64,000 nucleotides of DNA from Oleiagrimonas sp. C23AA (GTDB lineage: Bacteria > Pseudomonadota > Gammaproteobacteria > Xanthomonadales > Rhodanobacteraceae), in contig NZ_JAARLY010000003.1 of the NCBI RefSeq assembly GCF_011759385.1, forward strand, positions 434,001 through 498,000. The letters are read 5' to 3'. The translations under genes and the position numbers were made by a program. Of this stretch, positions 52,556 to 59,631 are shown one piece after another. The notes under the pieces were generated by a model. It was not told the origin of the DNA, did no database searches, and worked only from the letters and a program-made list of their open reading frames with translations. The first letter of the stretch is position 1, and every line of letters begins with the position of its first letter.

Positions 52556-53191
52556 TCAGAAATGAAGCGTTACGCCGGCAGAGACCACATTGGCCGACGC
52601 CTTTGCCGTGTGCAGGGAGCCCAGGCCGGAGAAGTGCTCGTATTCGGCTCGTAATCCCCAACGTGGCGACAGGCGATAATCCATGCCGATGCCGGCGAAT
52701 GCATGCATCCCGCGGCCGCTGTGTGTCTTTAGGGTGCCGAGCGTATCGCTGGCCTGATTCCAGCGCATGCGCGTGCGGGTGTCGATAGCGCCCAGTTTGC
52801 CAAACAGGCTGAGTTCGGGGTTGATTGGAAGGTTCCCCAGCACGGCGATGTCGGGACCGCCGGACGTCCACTTGGCGCGCGTCTGACCCTGCTCCGAGAT
52901 GGCACGGTAAGTGGAATGGCCAAGATCGATGTAGCCACCCTCGACGGACAGATAACGGTTGAACTGATAGCCCAGCTGCAGGCGCCATTTCAGCGTGTTG
53001 GAGCCGGTATCTTTCGAGCTGAGGCCCGAGGCGCCATCCGCCGACAGCGTTGCGTCCGGGCCACGCCGATGCATTTGCACCGATGTGTGACTGATGACGC
53101 CCACCCCGTACCAGTGCGATGCGTGCGCTGGCGCCACGAGCGCGCCAGTGCTGCCCAGCGTGAAGCAGGCGATGATCAGAACTTTGCGCAT
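52556..53191 (-). CDS. Outer-membrane beta-barrel protein (OmpW/OmpA-barrel-like)
   Basis: 211 aa with a signal peptide (MRKVLIIACFTLGSTGALVAPAHA). Alternating hydrophobic strands (LKWRLQLGYQFNRYLSVEGGYIDLG, GRGMHAFAGIGMDYRLSPRWGLRAEYEHF) end in VSAGVTLHF, an outer-membrane C-terminal Phe signature recognised by BamA. An eight-stranded barrel is likely. It is the last gene of the six-gene operon headed by the T_hemolysin gene, 15 bp after the SDR gene. It might let a hydrophobic product cross the outer membrane. Confidence 0.85.
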   Translation of the reverse strand: MRKVLIIACFTLGSTGALVAPAHASHWYGVGVISHTSVQMHRRGPDATLSADGASGLSSKDTGSNTLKWRLQLGYQFNRYLSVEGGYIDLGHSTYRAISEQGQTRAKWTSGGPDIAVLGNLPINPELSLFGKLGAIDTRTRMRWNQASDTLGTLKTHSGRGMHAFAGIGMDYRLSPRWGLRAEYEHFSGLGSLHTAKASANVVSAGVTLHF

Positions 53192-53206
53192 GTGCGCTCC
53201 CGGATC

Positions 53207-54016
53207 TCAGTGGGAGGAGGGCGACCTGGCGAATGTCGCCAGTACAGGCAGTGATTTCTTCAGTGAGCGATCCACCAGCCCGGGCAGCACGCCGTTGACC
53301 CGTGCGAAGAAACTCTCGGGGAAGCCCAGGTAAGCCTCGTTCTTTTGCTCCTCCAGTGCGGCGACGATTTGCCCGGCCACCCACTGCGCATCGTCCATGC
53401 GCATCAGGCCTTCCTCGGCCATGCGATGCAGCGCGGCGGGGTTGAATGCCGTTCGTACGCCGCGCGGCGATACGTAGGTCACGCCGATGCCGCTGCCATT
53501 GAGCTCTCGACGCAGGGCCTGTGAAAAGCCGCGCAAACCGAACTTGCTGGCCGAGTAGGCCGCGAAGCCCGGGAAGCCGATGCTGCCGAACATCGAACCG
53601 ATATTGACTATCTGGCCGCTGCCGCGTTCGAGCATGCCTGGCAGCACGTGGTGCACCAGTTGCATTGGCGCCTCCAGATTCAGGCGCAGCAGCTTGGGAA
53701 TCATCTCGGCCCGGGAGTCGCTGAAGAAACTGAAATCCATCGCCCCGGCCAGATTGACCAGCACGTCGACGCCGCCGTAGGCCTGGAGCATCTTTTGCAC
53801 TACCTCCAGGCGCTGGGTATCGGTGGTGATGTCCGCTTCCATGACGCGGGCGTCGATGTTCAGTTGCTCCACCTGCTGTACCAGGTTGTGTGTGGCGATG
53901 GCGCCGTGATTGACCAGCCCGAGGCGGGCGCCGCGTTGTCCCAAAAGTTCGACCAGCTGGCTGCCGATGCCACCACCAGCGCCGGTGAGAAGAATGCGTT
54001 GATGCTTCAGATCCAT
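53207..54016 (-). CDS. Short-chain dehydrogenase in the T_hemolysin operon
   Basis: 269 aa SDR. Cofactor motif LLTGAGGGIGSQLVELLGQRG, Asn in NLAGAMDF, and active site GFAAYSASKFGLRGFSQAL. The C-terminal third (FPESFFARVNGVLPGLVDRSLKK) resembles SDRs acting on fatty acyl or ketone substrates, with a membrane-associated amphipathic tail. It would reduce or oxidise a carbonyl in the pathway encoded by the operon. It lies 17 bp after the TPR gene and 15 bp before the outer-membrane protein gene. Confidence 0.88.
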   Translation of the reverse strand: MDLKHQRILLTGAGGGIGSQLVELLGQRGARLGLVNHGAIATHNLVQQVEQLNIDARVMEADITTDTQRLEVVQKMLQAYGGVDVLVNLAGAMDFSFFSDSRAEMIPKLLRLNLEAPMQLVHHVLPGMLERGSGQIVNIGSMFGSIGFPGFAAYSASKFGLRGFSQALRRELNGSGIGVTYVSPRGVRTAFNPAALHRMAEEGLMRMDDAQWVAGQIVAALEEQKNEAYLGFPESFFARVNGVLPGLVDRSLKKSLPVLATFARSPSSH

Positions 54017-54033
54017 GGTTTTCCCCTGCGATC

Positions 54034-54684
54034 TCAGTGCGATTGACCAATCTTGGCGATCAGCTGGCGGATCTGCTCCCGGCGCCCCTTGTCGGCGAGC
54101 AGGCGCTGCGGCCGAGCGGGCGCATTCAAGGCGCGGTGCAGGTAGATCAGTGCCTGTTGGGGATGGCCCTGGCGGAACAGGAAGTCGCCGTAGAAGTAGT
54201 TGGGATCAATGCCGTTGGGGTCGATCTCAAGGGCTTTCTTCAATGACTGTCGCGCCTTGTCATTGCTGCCGAACCCGATCGGCCAGCCGGGGACCTGGTA
54301 GTACAGGCTGCCCAGCGTGGTGTAGATGGAGCCATCCAGCGCCTTCGGATTGATGCGCTTGGCTTGCTCCAGCAGTTTTTTGGCGTGCTTGACCTTGGAA
54401 AGGGCGCCCAGGCCGCCGGTGGCGCCTGCGTCGGAACTCAAGACGATGGCCTGCCAGATCAAGGGGGGCGCCTGGTGCGGCTGACGCGAGACCAGCGCTG
54501 CAGCCTGTTGCTCGAGCGAAGCGAAGGCGGCACCTTGCGACTTTTTGGGCAATTCGTAGCTGATGTGCGCCCACTGATGCTGGATCGTCAGGAGGTCCGG
54601 CATCGATGGTGCAGGCGCGGCCAGGGCAGGGGCTGCGAGCAAGCCGCCGACAACCAGTGCGAGTAGGGAACGAAAGCGTTGCAT
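54034..54684 (-). CDS. Periplasmic TPR protein in the T_hemolysin operon
   Basis: 216 aa with a signal peptide (MQRFRSLLALVVGGLLAAPALA). Three to four TPR-like units follow: KHAKKLLEQAKRINPKALDGS, NDKARQSLKKALEIDPNGIDP and HPQQALIYLHRALNAPAR. The sequence TTLGSLYYQVPGWPIGFGSN is reminiscent of TatT-type TPR proteins. It may bind or hand over the product of the operon in the periplasm. It starts 12 bp after the haem-oxygenase-like gene. Confidence 0.8.
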   Translation of the reverse strand: MQRFRSLLALVVGGLLAAPALAAPAPSMPDLLTIQHQWAHISYELPKKSQGAAFASLEQQAAALVSRQPHQAPPLIWQAIVLSSDAGATGGLGALSKVKHAKKLLEQAKRINPKALDGSIYTTLGSLYYQVPGWPIGFGSNDKARQSLKKALEIDPNGIDPNYFYGDFLFRQGHPQQALIYLHRALNAPARPQRLLADKGRREQIRQLIAKIGQSH

Positions 54685-54696
54685 GATGGCGACTCC

Positions 54697-55356
54697 TCAG
54701 TGCGGCCGGGGGGTGGCAACGGCCCGGAAGACGTTGCCGTACAGGTGATAGAACATGTTGGCGGCGTGAATCAGGGCGTCCTGGTCACGCGGGTCGTCAA
54801 GCCCATTCACCAGTTGTTCGTAGAAGCCCACATGGGCCTGATCCAGGGCACCGTGGGAACTGAGGTAGCGCAGCGCACGCGCGGGCAGGTCCAGTGCCTG
54901 GCGCAGCGCTTCGGCGGCCTGGCTGGCCAGCGCCGCACTGGTCCCTTCCAGCACGAAAACCATGCCCAGGAAGCCCACCGGATTGCCGCGTCGCACCGTG
55001 TCGTGGGCATAGGCGATCATCAACTCGGTGGCCGGGAGCGGGCGCGCCTGACGAACCTGTGCCGCATCACCGCCACAAGCAGTGATGTCGTCCAGTACCC
55101 AGGCATCGTGGCCCTGTTCTTCCTCGATGTACTCGGCCATCGCCGCACGCATCCAGTCCAGGCGCTCGGGCAGGTACGCGCCGGTGGCCATCAGCAGCGG
55201 CACCGTCTGGTGCACGTGGTGGTAGGCCTGGCCAAGAAACGCGACATATTCCTGCCGAGACACCTGTCCCTGCAGCGCACGCTGGATGACGGGGATGGCC
55301 AGAAACTGTTCGCGGGCCGCGGCGGTCTCGCTGACGAGGCGGTCATACATGGGCAT
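54697..55356 (-). CDS. Haem-oxygenase-like iron-containing enzyme (UndA/TenA-like fold)
   Basis: 219 aa, all-helical, of the iron-containing redox enzyme family that includes UndA and other haem-oxygenase-like oxygenases. Potential metal ligands are Glu80-x2-His83 (EEEQGHDAW), Glu137 (VFVLEGTSAAL), and His168, Asp172, His175 (YLSSHGALDQAHVGFYEQL); YHHVH (45-49) is another His-rich site. UndA converts fatty acids to terminal alkenes, while relatives act on amino acids, so the reaction here is open. The ATG at 55356 follows AGGAG and overlaps the ligase gene by 14 bp; ATG at 55350 is possible. Confidence 0.8.
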   Translation of the reverse strand: MPMYDRLVSETAAAREQFLAIPVIQRALQGQVSRQEYVAFLGQAYHHVHQTVPLLMATGAYLPERLDWMRAAMAEYIEEEQGHDAWVLDDITACGGDAAQVRQARPLPATELMIAYAHDTVRRGNPVGFLGMVFVLEGTSAALASQAAEALRQALDLPARALRYLSSHGALDQAHVGFYEQLVNGLDDPRDQDALIHAANMFYHLYGNVFRAVATPRPH

Positions 55357-56833
55357 GCGTGGTGTCTCCTGCAAAAAGCTGTTCGAGTACGTCGCTGTAG
55401 CGCTTGGCAATGGCCGGGCGGTCAAGGGCGCCCGACGCGTGCAGCAACCGGTTGTCCGTGGAAAAGGCGGTGCCAAGCACACGCCATGCACCGATGCGTG
55501 CATAGTCGGGAAGGCGGCTGTTGGCTTGCTCGATGGCCAGGCGCAGCTGATCGGCGCTAGCTGCGGGGTGGGGAACAAGCAGCGCGGCGTTGAGATGCTG
55601 TCCTTCTCCAAACACCGCGCTCTGCATCACGAAGGGTGAGGCCGCCAGCTCGCTTTCCACCCACTCCGGTGCCACGTTGCGACCGAACGCGGTGGCGAAC
55701 GCGGTTTTCTTGCGGCCAGTCACGTACAAGCGACCATGGCTGTCCAGGTAGCCAAGGTCGCCCGTGTGCCAGGTTGTCGGGGGAGGGTGCCCTTCGCCCA
55801 GGTAGCCGCTGAAGAGCGCACCATGGATGAGGATTTCACCGTCTTCGGCGATTTCTACCTGACGGTGTGGTAGTGGCTCGCCCACGCTGCCCGGCAGGTT
55901 GGCACCGGGCCGGTTCAGACTGACCACCGAGGCCGCTTCGGACAGTCCATAGCCTTCGTGTACCGGTAGACCGAGGCAGTGTGCGCGTTCGATCAGCGCG
56001 CGGCCGCATGGTGCGCCGCCAACTGCCACAAAGCGCAGGGAGCTGGGCTTCGGCGCCCCGGCGGTCAGCGCCTCTATCAAGGCCTTGAGCAGCTGCGGTA
56101 CGAGAATGGTCGTGGTCGGTTCGTAATGATGGATGGCCGCGACAAGCTGGGGGATGTCGACGCGGCTTGAGCCTTGAAAACCACAGTGCTCCAGCCTTGG
56201 CAGCGCCGCTTGCGCACCAAAGCTGAGAGGGGCGTAGAGACCCCCCAGATTTTCCAGCAGCGTGGACAGCGGCAGCAGCGACAGGCTTCGGTCTTGTTCA
56301 CCGGCGTGCAGCGCCTGGCCAAGCGAGAGTGCCACCTGTTCGATGACCGTACCGGAGAGGCAGACACCCTTGGGCGATCCAGTGGTGCCGGAGGTGTAGG
56401 TGATCTTGCAGGTGTCGAGGGGCAGGGAGGGCACGCACTCGGGCTGCAATTCGAACACCGACAGCGTTTTGCCTTGCACGCTGATGTGGCTATGGACCGA
56501 CTGCGCAAGTAGCTGCGCCAGCATCTCGGGGCGGTCGGTGATGATCTGCTGCAATCCGGCATCGGTGATCAGATGGCGGATTTGTGTGGCGCTGAAGAAA
56601 GTGGGAATGGGCACGCATACAGAGCCGGCGGCCGCGGCGGCCAGATCGGTAATGGCCCAGCCGATGCCGTTGTCGGCCAGAAGGCCGATGCGCGTCGTCG
56701 TCAGGTCTGCTGCGACCTGTTCGATAAGGCGCGCAAGTTCGCCGTAGCTGAGCTGCGCGGTGTGGTCGATGATGGCGATGCGCTGTGGCGAGCGTGTGGC
56801 GTGATCACGGATACGTGCAAGGATCTGCTTCAT
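55343..56833 (-). CDS. AMP-dependent acyl ligase (acyl-CoA synthetase family)
   Basis: 496 aa adenylate-forming enzyme. Core motifs: A3 ITYTSGTTGSPKGVCLSG (147-156 TSGTTGSPKG), A5 VHEGYGLSEAASVVSL, A7 TTWHTGDLGYLD, A8 GRLYVTGRKKTAFATAFGRNVAPEWVE. The A8-A10 segment with GRNVAPEWVE is like long-chain acyl-CoA synthetases (FAA1 type). The enzyme probably activates a fatty acid, either to CoA or for direct transfer. The start at 56833 overlaps the T_hemolysin stop (ATGA). Longer frame to 56980 is inside that gene. Confidence 0.88.
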   Translation of the reverse strand: MKQILARIRDHATRSPQRIAIIDHTAQLSYGELARLIEQVAADLTTTRIGLLADNGIGWAITDLAAAAAGSVCVPIPTFFSATQIRHLITDAGLQQIITDRPEMLAQLLAQSVHSHISVQGKTLSVFELQPECVPSLPLDTCKITYTSGTTGSPKGVCLSGTVIEQVALSLGQALHAGEQDRSLSLLPLSTLLENLGGLYAPLSFGAQAALPRLEHCGFQGSSRVDIPQLVAAIHHYEPTTTILVPQLLKALIEALTAGAPKPSSLRFVAVGGAPCGRALIERAHCLGLPVHEGYGLSEAASVVSLNRPGANLPGSVGEPLPHRQVEIAEDGEILIHGALFSGYLGEGHPPPTTWHTGDLGYLDSHGRLYVTGRKKTAFATAFGRNVAPEWVESELAASPFVMQSAVFGEGQHLNAALLVPHPAASADQLRLAIEQANSRLPDYARIGAWRVLGTAFSTDNRLLHASGALDRPAIAKRYSDVLEQLFAGDTTHAHV

Positions 56834-57582
56834 GCACGCGCCCCCAGCATGTGCGGCGCGCTGTCTCTTTCCGACAGTCCGCGAATCTGCCGGAGAATGT
56901 CGGTGGGCAGCTCGTCCTGACCGGACTCGTGCAGGCAGGCCTGCAATTTCTCGAATCCCGAGGCGATGCGTCCGGCGCACACCGTTGGCTGGGTGTCGTA
57001 GTAGCTTCCCCAGGTGACGCCGTCATCGGACAGGCGTCGGGGGTCGGCCCTGGCCAGCTCAATCGGTGCCAGTCCCAGCCGGCGGAACGCATTGATCAGC
57101 GGTCGGGTGGCGGTGAATAACACCCACTCGTAACCCTGCGCGTAAAGGTACAGGGTCATGATGGCGATGACCCAGCGCGCCTCACCCGGATCGGTCAATG
57201 CCAGATTGCCCACTTCCACCAGGCGATCGCGGGAAATGGGGTGACCGGCGTACTTGGCGATGGCCGGCTCGAGCCGCTGTTCCAGGTACTGCTCGCAGAA
57301 CAGGGGATCGTGGGTACCATCGCGATAGCCGATGACTGCGCGCAGGGTATTGTGATGGCGCAACTCCAGCAATTGGGGATAGAAGCTGTGCACGTCGGCG
57401 CCGTAGGCGAGTGCGAACACGCGGCGGATGAAGGCTTCGGCGGAACGTCGCCGCGGCCCTGCCGGACCATGCAGCCGGAATGTGGGCGGCTGCAGCGGCG
57501 CGTTGAGAAGCGGATGTACGTGACGCAGCACGCACGGATCGCTGTCGGCGAAAGTATCGTTGGGCGGCATGGGGCCTCGCAT
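56830..57582 (-). CDS. Thermostable hemolysin family protein (GNAT/autoinducer-synthase-like fold)
   Basis: 250 aa of the T_hemolysin family, named after Vibrio delta-VPH. It has no signal peptide or membrane helix, so direct cytolysis is doubtful. Segments AEAFIRRVFALAYGADVHSFYPQLLEL, AVIGYRDGTHDPLFCEQYL and RLVEVGNLALTDPGEARW resemble the acyltransferase-like fold of LuxI-type synthases. It is the first gene of the operon; the partner ligase suggests acyl transfer. ATG at 57582 and at 57570 (with GAGG closer by) are both possible; the sigma-54 start would lie about 16 nt before the first. Confidence 0.82.
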   Translation of the reverse strand: MRGPMPPNDTFADSDPCVLRHVHPLLNAPLQPPTFRLHGPAGPRRRSAEAFIRRVFALAYGADVHSFYPQLLELRHHNTLRAVIGYRDGTHDPLFCEQYLEQRLEPAIAKYAGHPISRDRLVEVGNLALTDPGEARWVIAIMTLYLYAQGYEWVLFTATRPLINAFRRLGLAPIELARADPRRLSDDGVTWGSYYDTQPTVCAGRIASGFEKLQACLHESGQDELPTDILRQIRGLSERDSAPHMLGARA

Positions 57583-57608
57583 CGGGAGTCAGAGCTCCAT
57601 GCGCCTTC

Positions 57609-57625
57609 AGCTAGATCCATGCCAA
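57609..57625 (-). promoter_or_regulatory. Sigma-54 promoter (-24/-12) of the T_hemolysin operon
   Basis: Minus strand reads TTGGCATGGATCTAGCT. GG (57623-57622) and GC (57611-57610) are separated by exactly 10 bp. It matches TGGCAYR-N4-TTGCW at all defined positions except one (TAGCT in the -12 element). The predicted start is near 57598, 16 nt before the first ATG. Confidence 0.8.
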
Positions 57626-57630
57626 CGAAT

Positions 57631-57643
57631 TAACCCGCTGATT
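57631..57643 (-). promoter_or_regulatory. Candidate IHF binding site
   Basis: Minus strand AATCAGCGGGTTA fits WATCAR-N4-TTR at every position. An AT-rich tract (57641-57667) flanks it on the upstream side. It sits at about -33 to -45, between the promoter and the upstream repeats, where IHF bends DNA for sigma-54 activators. Confidence 0.6.
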
Positions 57644-57682
57644 TTAATAAATTAAACTGCAATTTAACGCTGGAGCGAGTAC

Positions 57683-57749
57683 GCAGTTTTCTGCAGACCC
57701 TGCAAGATTTTTCAGTCTTTTTTTGCAGCCTTTGCAGGTCGTATTGCAG
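57683..57749 (-). repeat. Cluster of TGCA-type repeats, candidate enhancer of the sigma-54 promoter
   Basis: Six GCA(G/A) copies begin at 57683, 57693, 57702, 57725, 57734 and 57746. One pair forms a dyad TGCAG-ACC-CTGCA at 57692-57704. Spacings of 9-12 bp, close to one helical turn, place them at -85 to -150 of the predicted start. Part of the cluster overlaps the end of the upstream gene, so some copies may reflect codons. Confidence 0.5.
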
Positions 57750-58239
57750 TTGGGGTACAGCGTGGCTGTGTTGCCTCGTGAAGCTCTATGATGGCCACGA
57801 CACGGACACGCGCATCCACGGCGCACGGTTGCACGTAGCCGATACCACCGAGCGTGCGCGCCACAAACTCGACGATGGCTCGCTGGGATGCGAGCACATA
57901 GGGAGGGCTTACGCCCTGGAAGTACTGTCGGTTCCAGTAACTGCGCAGCTGGCTTTCAGGCATGCGCAGGACGGCCTGCGAGAAGGCATGTCTTACCGGG
58001 TTGCCGGAAGGAAGATTGACCGCTATCAGCGACTGGCCGTGGCGATCGATGAAAACGCGTTTGAGAAAGACATTGCGCAGCGTGTCCCTGTCCATGTGCC
58101 GGATGTCGCTGTGACTGCCGACAATTACCGCCAGATGATGATCGTCGGGGGTGATCGAGGCGGCCATGCCCTGGCGTACGCAAAGCGTGCCAAACAGCAG
58201 CATGGCGCACCCGATGGAGCACTGGCGACGCATGGCCAT
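57712..58239 (-). CDS. Small periplasmic binding-like protein (PstS-like domain)
   Basis: 175 aa with a signal peptide of about 27 residues ending MAAS. The sequence HHLAVIVGSHSDIRHMDRDTLRNVFLKRVFIDRHGQSLIAVNLPSGNPVRHAFSQAVL (given only as a description of a region, residues about 34-90) resembles the PBP-like domain of phosphate-binding proteins, but the protein is too short for two lobes. The C-terminus is lysine-rich. It lies 4 bp after the porin gene and is cotranscribed with it. It may bind a ligand and report to the adjacent kinase; that is inference. Confidence 0.75.
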   Translation of the reverse strand: MAMRRQCSIGCAMLLFGTLCVRQGMAASITPDDHHLAVIVGSHSDIRHMDRDTLRNVFLKRVFIDRHGQSLIAVNLPSGNPVRHAFSQAVLRMPESQLRSYWNRQYFQGVSPPYVLASQRAIVEFVARTLGGIGYVQPCAVDARVRVVAIIELHEATQPRCTPTAIRPAKAAKKD

Positions 58240-58243
58240 GGCC

Positions 58244-59353
58244 TCAGAACAACACGGCCACGGAGGCCAGCCAGCCGCTGGGTGCCAATTGTGTGGCGTG
58301 CGAACTGTTGCGGCGCTCCAGCTTGAACACCAGTCCCTGCACCGGCTGATAGTTGATGGCGTAGGTCCGGATGCGTGAAGTGATGGCTGGCTGCGAAGCC
58401 CGATATCGCTCGTAGCGGGCGATCAGGTTCAGTGAGCCGGTCACGTGGGTGACCAGTTGCAGGTAGCCGCCGTGCTGGCTAGGGACATCCACCCCGCCGC
58501 GGCTGCGATAGATGGTCTCTGCGCTCAGTTCGAGATAGCGCGACGCCCAATCAATGCTGACACCCCGTAGCCGGTAGCCATGCGTGGGGCGATCCAGCTC
58601 GAAGTTGATCATCGACGCGCCAATGCTCAAGCTGTCTCCCAGTAGATGATAGAGCGCCTGGGCACCGACCGCGTGGCGAAAATTGTTGCGCAGCGAGCTT
58701 TCGGCGCCGAAATCGGTAAACGCGTCGTCGCGATCCTGGCCGGGCACGAACACTTCACTGTCGTCGGCGAATACCCAGTAATCGAGATCACGACGGTTGA
58801 CGCTGACGGTGCCGTACACCTCGGCGCCGGTGGCATGTCGGGCGAAGGCAGCGGTGGTTGTCAGGGGACGCGATACCGTCCAGACCAGGGGGTCGGCGTG
58901 TACGAGATTCCATTGCCCGAAGGGGGTCAGGAACTTGCCCACTCGAACGGTGGCACCGCGACGGGCGTGATAGTCCATGTACAGGCGCTCGACATCGAAC
59001 TCGGCGCGGCGCGTGGTGGTGTGATGGCCGATCGTGGTGACGAGGTTGCTTACCTCAACCTCGCTGAACAGCTTCCAGCGGTTGCCCAGGGATTTGGTGA
59101 CGAACAGGCTGACATCATTGAGGTTGCCCGCGCGGCGACGCCCGTCGAAATCGTAGAAATGGGCGTTGGCATAACCGCCGATCCGCAGCTGCTGCTGGGG
59201 GAAATACAGACCTTCGCCCAGTCGATAGGGCAGTGGACGCCAGTTGTCGCCGGCGTTCGCGCTCGATGCCGCCATGAGCAGCGCGAGCACCAGGCCGATG
59301 CGGCGCGTCCCGGGCCATGCAGACAGGCGTGCGCGACGCAGCGAGGTGGGCAT
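58244..59353 (-). CDS. Porin-like outer-membrane protein
   Basis: 369 aa. Signal peptide at about 18-35 (RRIGLVLALLMAASSANA). The mature protein shows alternating strands typical of a trimeric or OprP-like barrel (LRIGGYANAHFYDFDGRR, KLFSEVEVSNLV, FDVERLYMDYHARRGATVRVGKFLTPFG), ending in VAVLF, an aromatic C-terminus for BamA. It probably admits small anions or sugars. The ATG at 59353 is preceded by GGAGAG. It is first in a two-gene unit with the PstS-like gene and diverges from the sensor kinase. Confidence 0.83.
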   Translation of the reverse strand: MPTSLRRARLSAWPGTRRIGLVLALLMAASSANAGDNWRPLPYRLGEGLYFPQQQLRIGGYANAHFYDFDGRRRAGNLNDVSLFVTKSLGNRWKLFSEVEVSNLVTTIGHHTTTRRAEFDVERLYMDYHARRGATVRVGKFLTPFGQWNLVHADPLVWTVSRPLTTTAAFARHATGAEVYGTVSVNRRDLDYWVFADDSEVFVPGQDRDDAFTDFGAESSLRNNFRHAVGAQALYHLLGDSLSIGASMINFELDRPTHGYRLRGVSIDWASRYLELSAETIYRSRGGVDVPSQHGGYLQLVTHVTGSLNLIARYERYRASQPAITSRIRTYAINYQPVQGLVFKLERRNSSHATQLAPSGWLASVAVLF

Positions 59354-59631
59354 GTGGGCTCTCCGGTGCAGGGGCGTGTAGGTGGCATGCGGCGGCAGAT
59401 ACGCCGCGCGAGGTGTCGCGACTGTATCGTCCGGGTAGGCATTGCGCCACTGCTCAGCGAGTGCGTATCGGCCCGTATCGGCGTCGCGCTATGCTTGCGC
59501 CCAAGGGCTTTGCCTGCTGCCAGGGCGCTGCGCGATGCCCGTTCTTTGGCTTTCGCCGCTTCCTTGCGTGGATTCATGCTGCGTCTATTCATGAGGCCAT
59601 TTGTGACCGCTTGCCACAAGGGGCACCTGCC

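Noticed and set aside
59495-59512. Possible sigma-54 site before the porin gene (GG-N10-GC on the minus strand)
   Set aside because: Only the GG and GC dinucleotides fit; the other consensus bases mostly mismatch, unlike the site at 57609.
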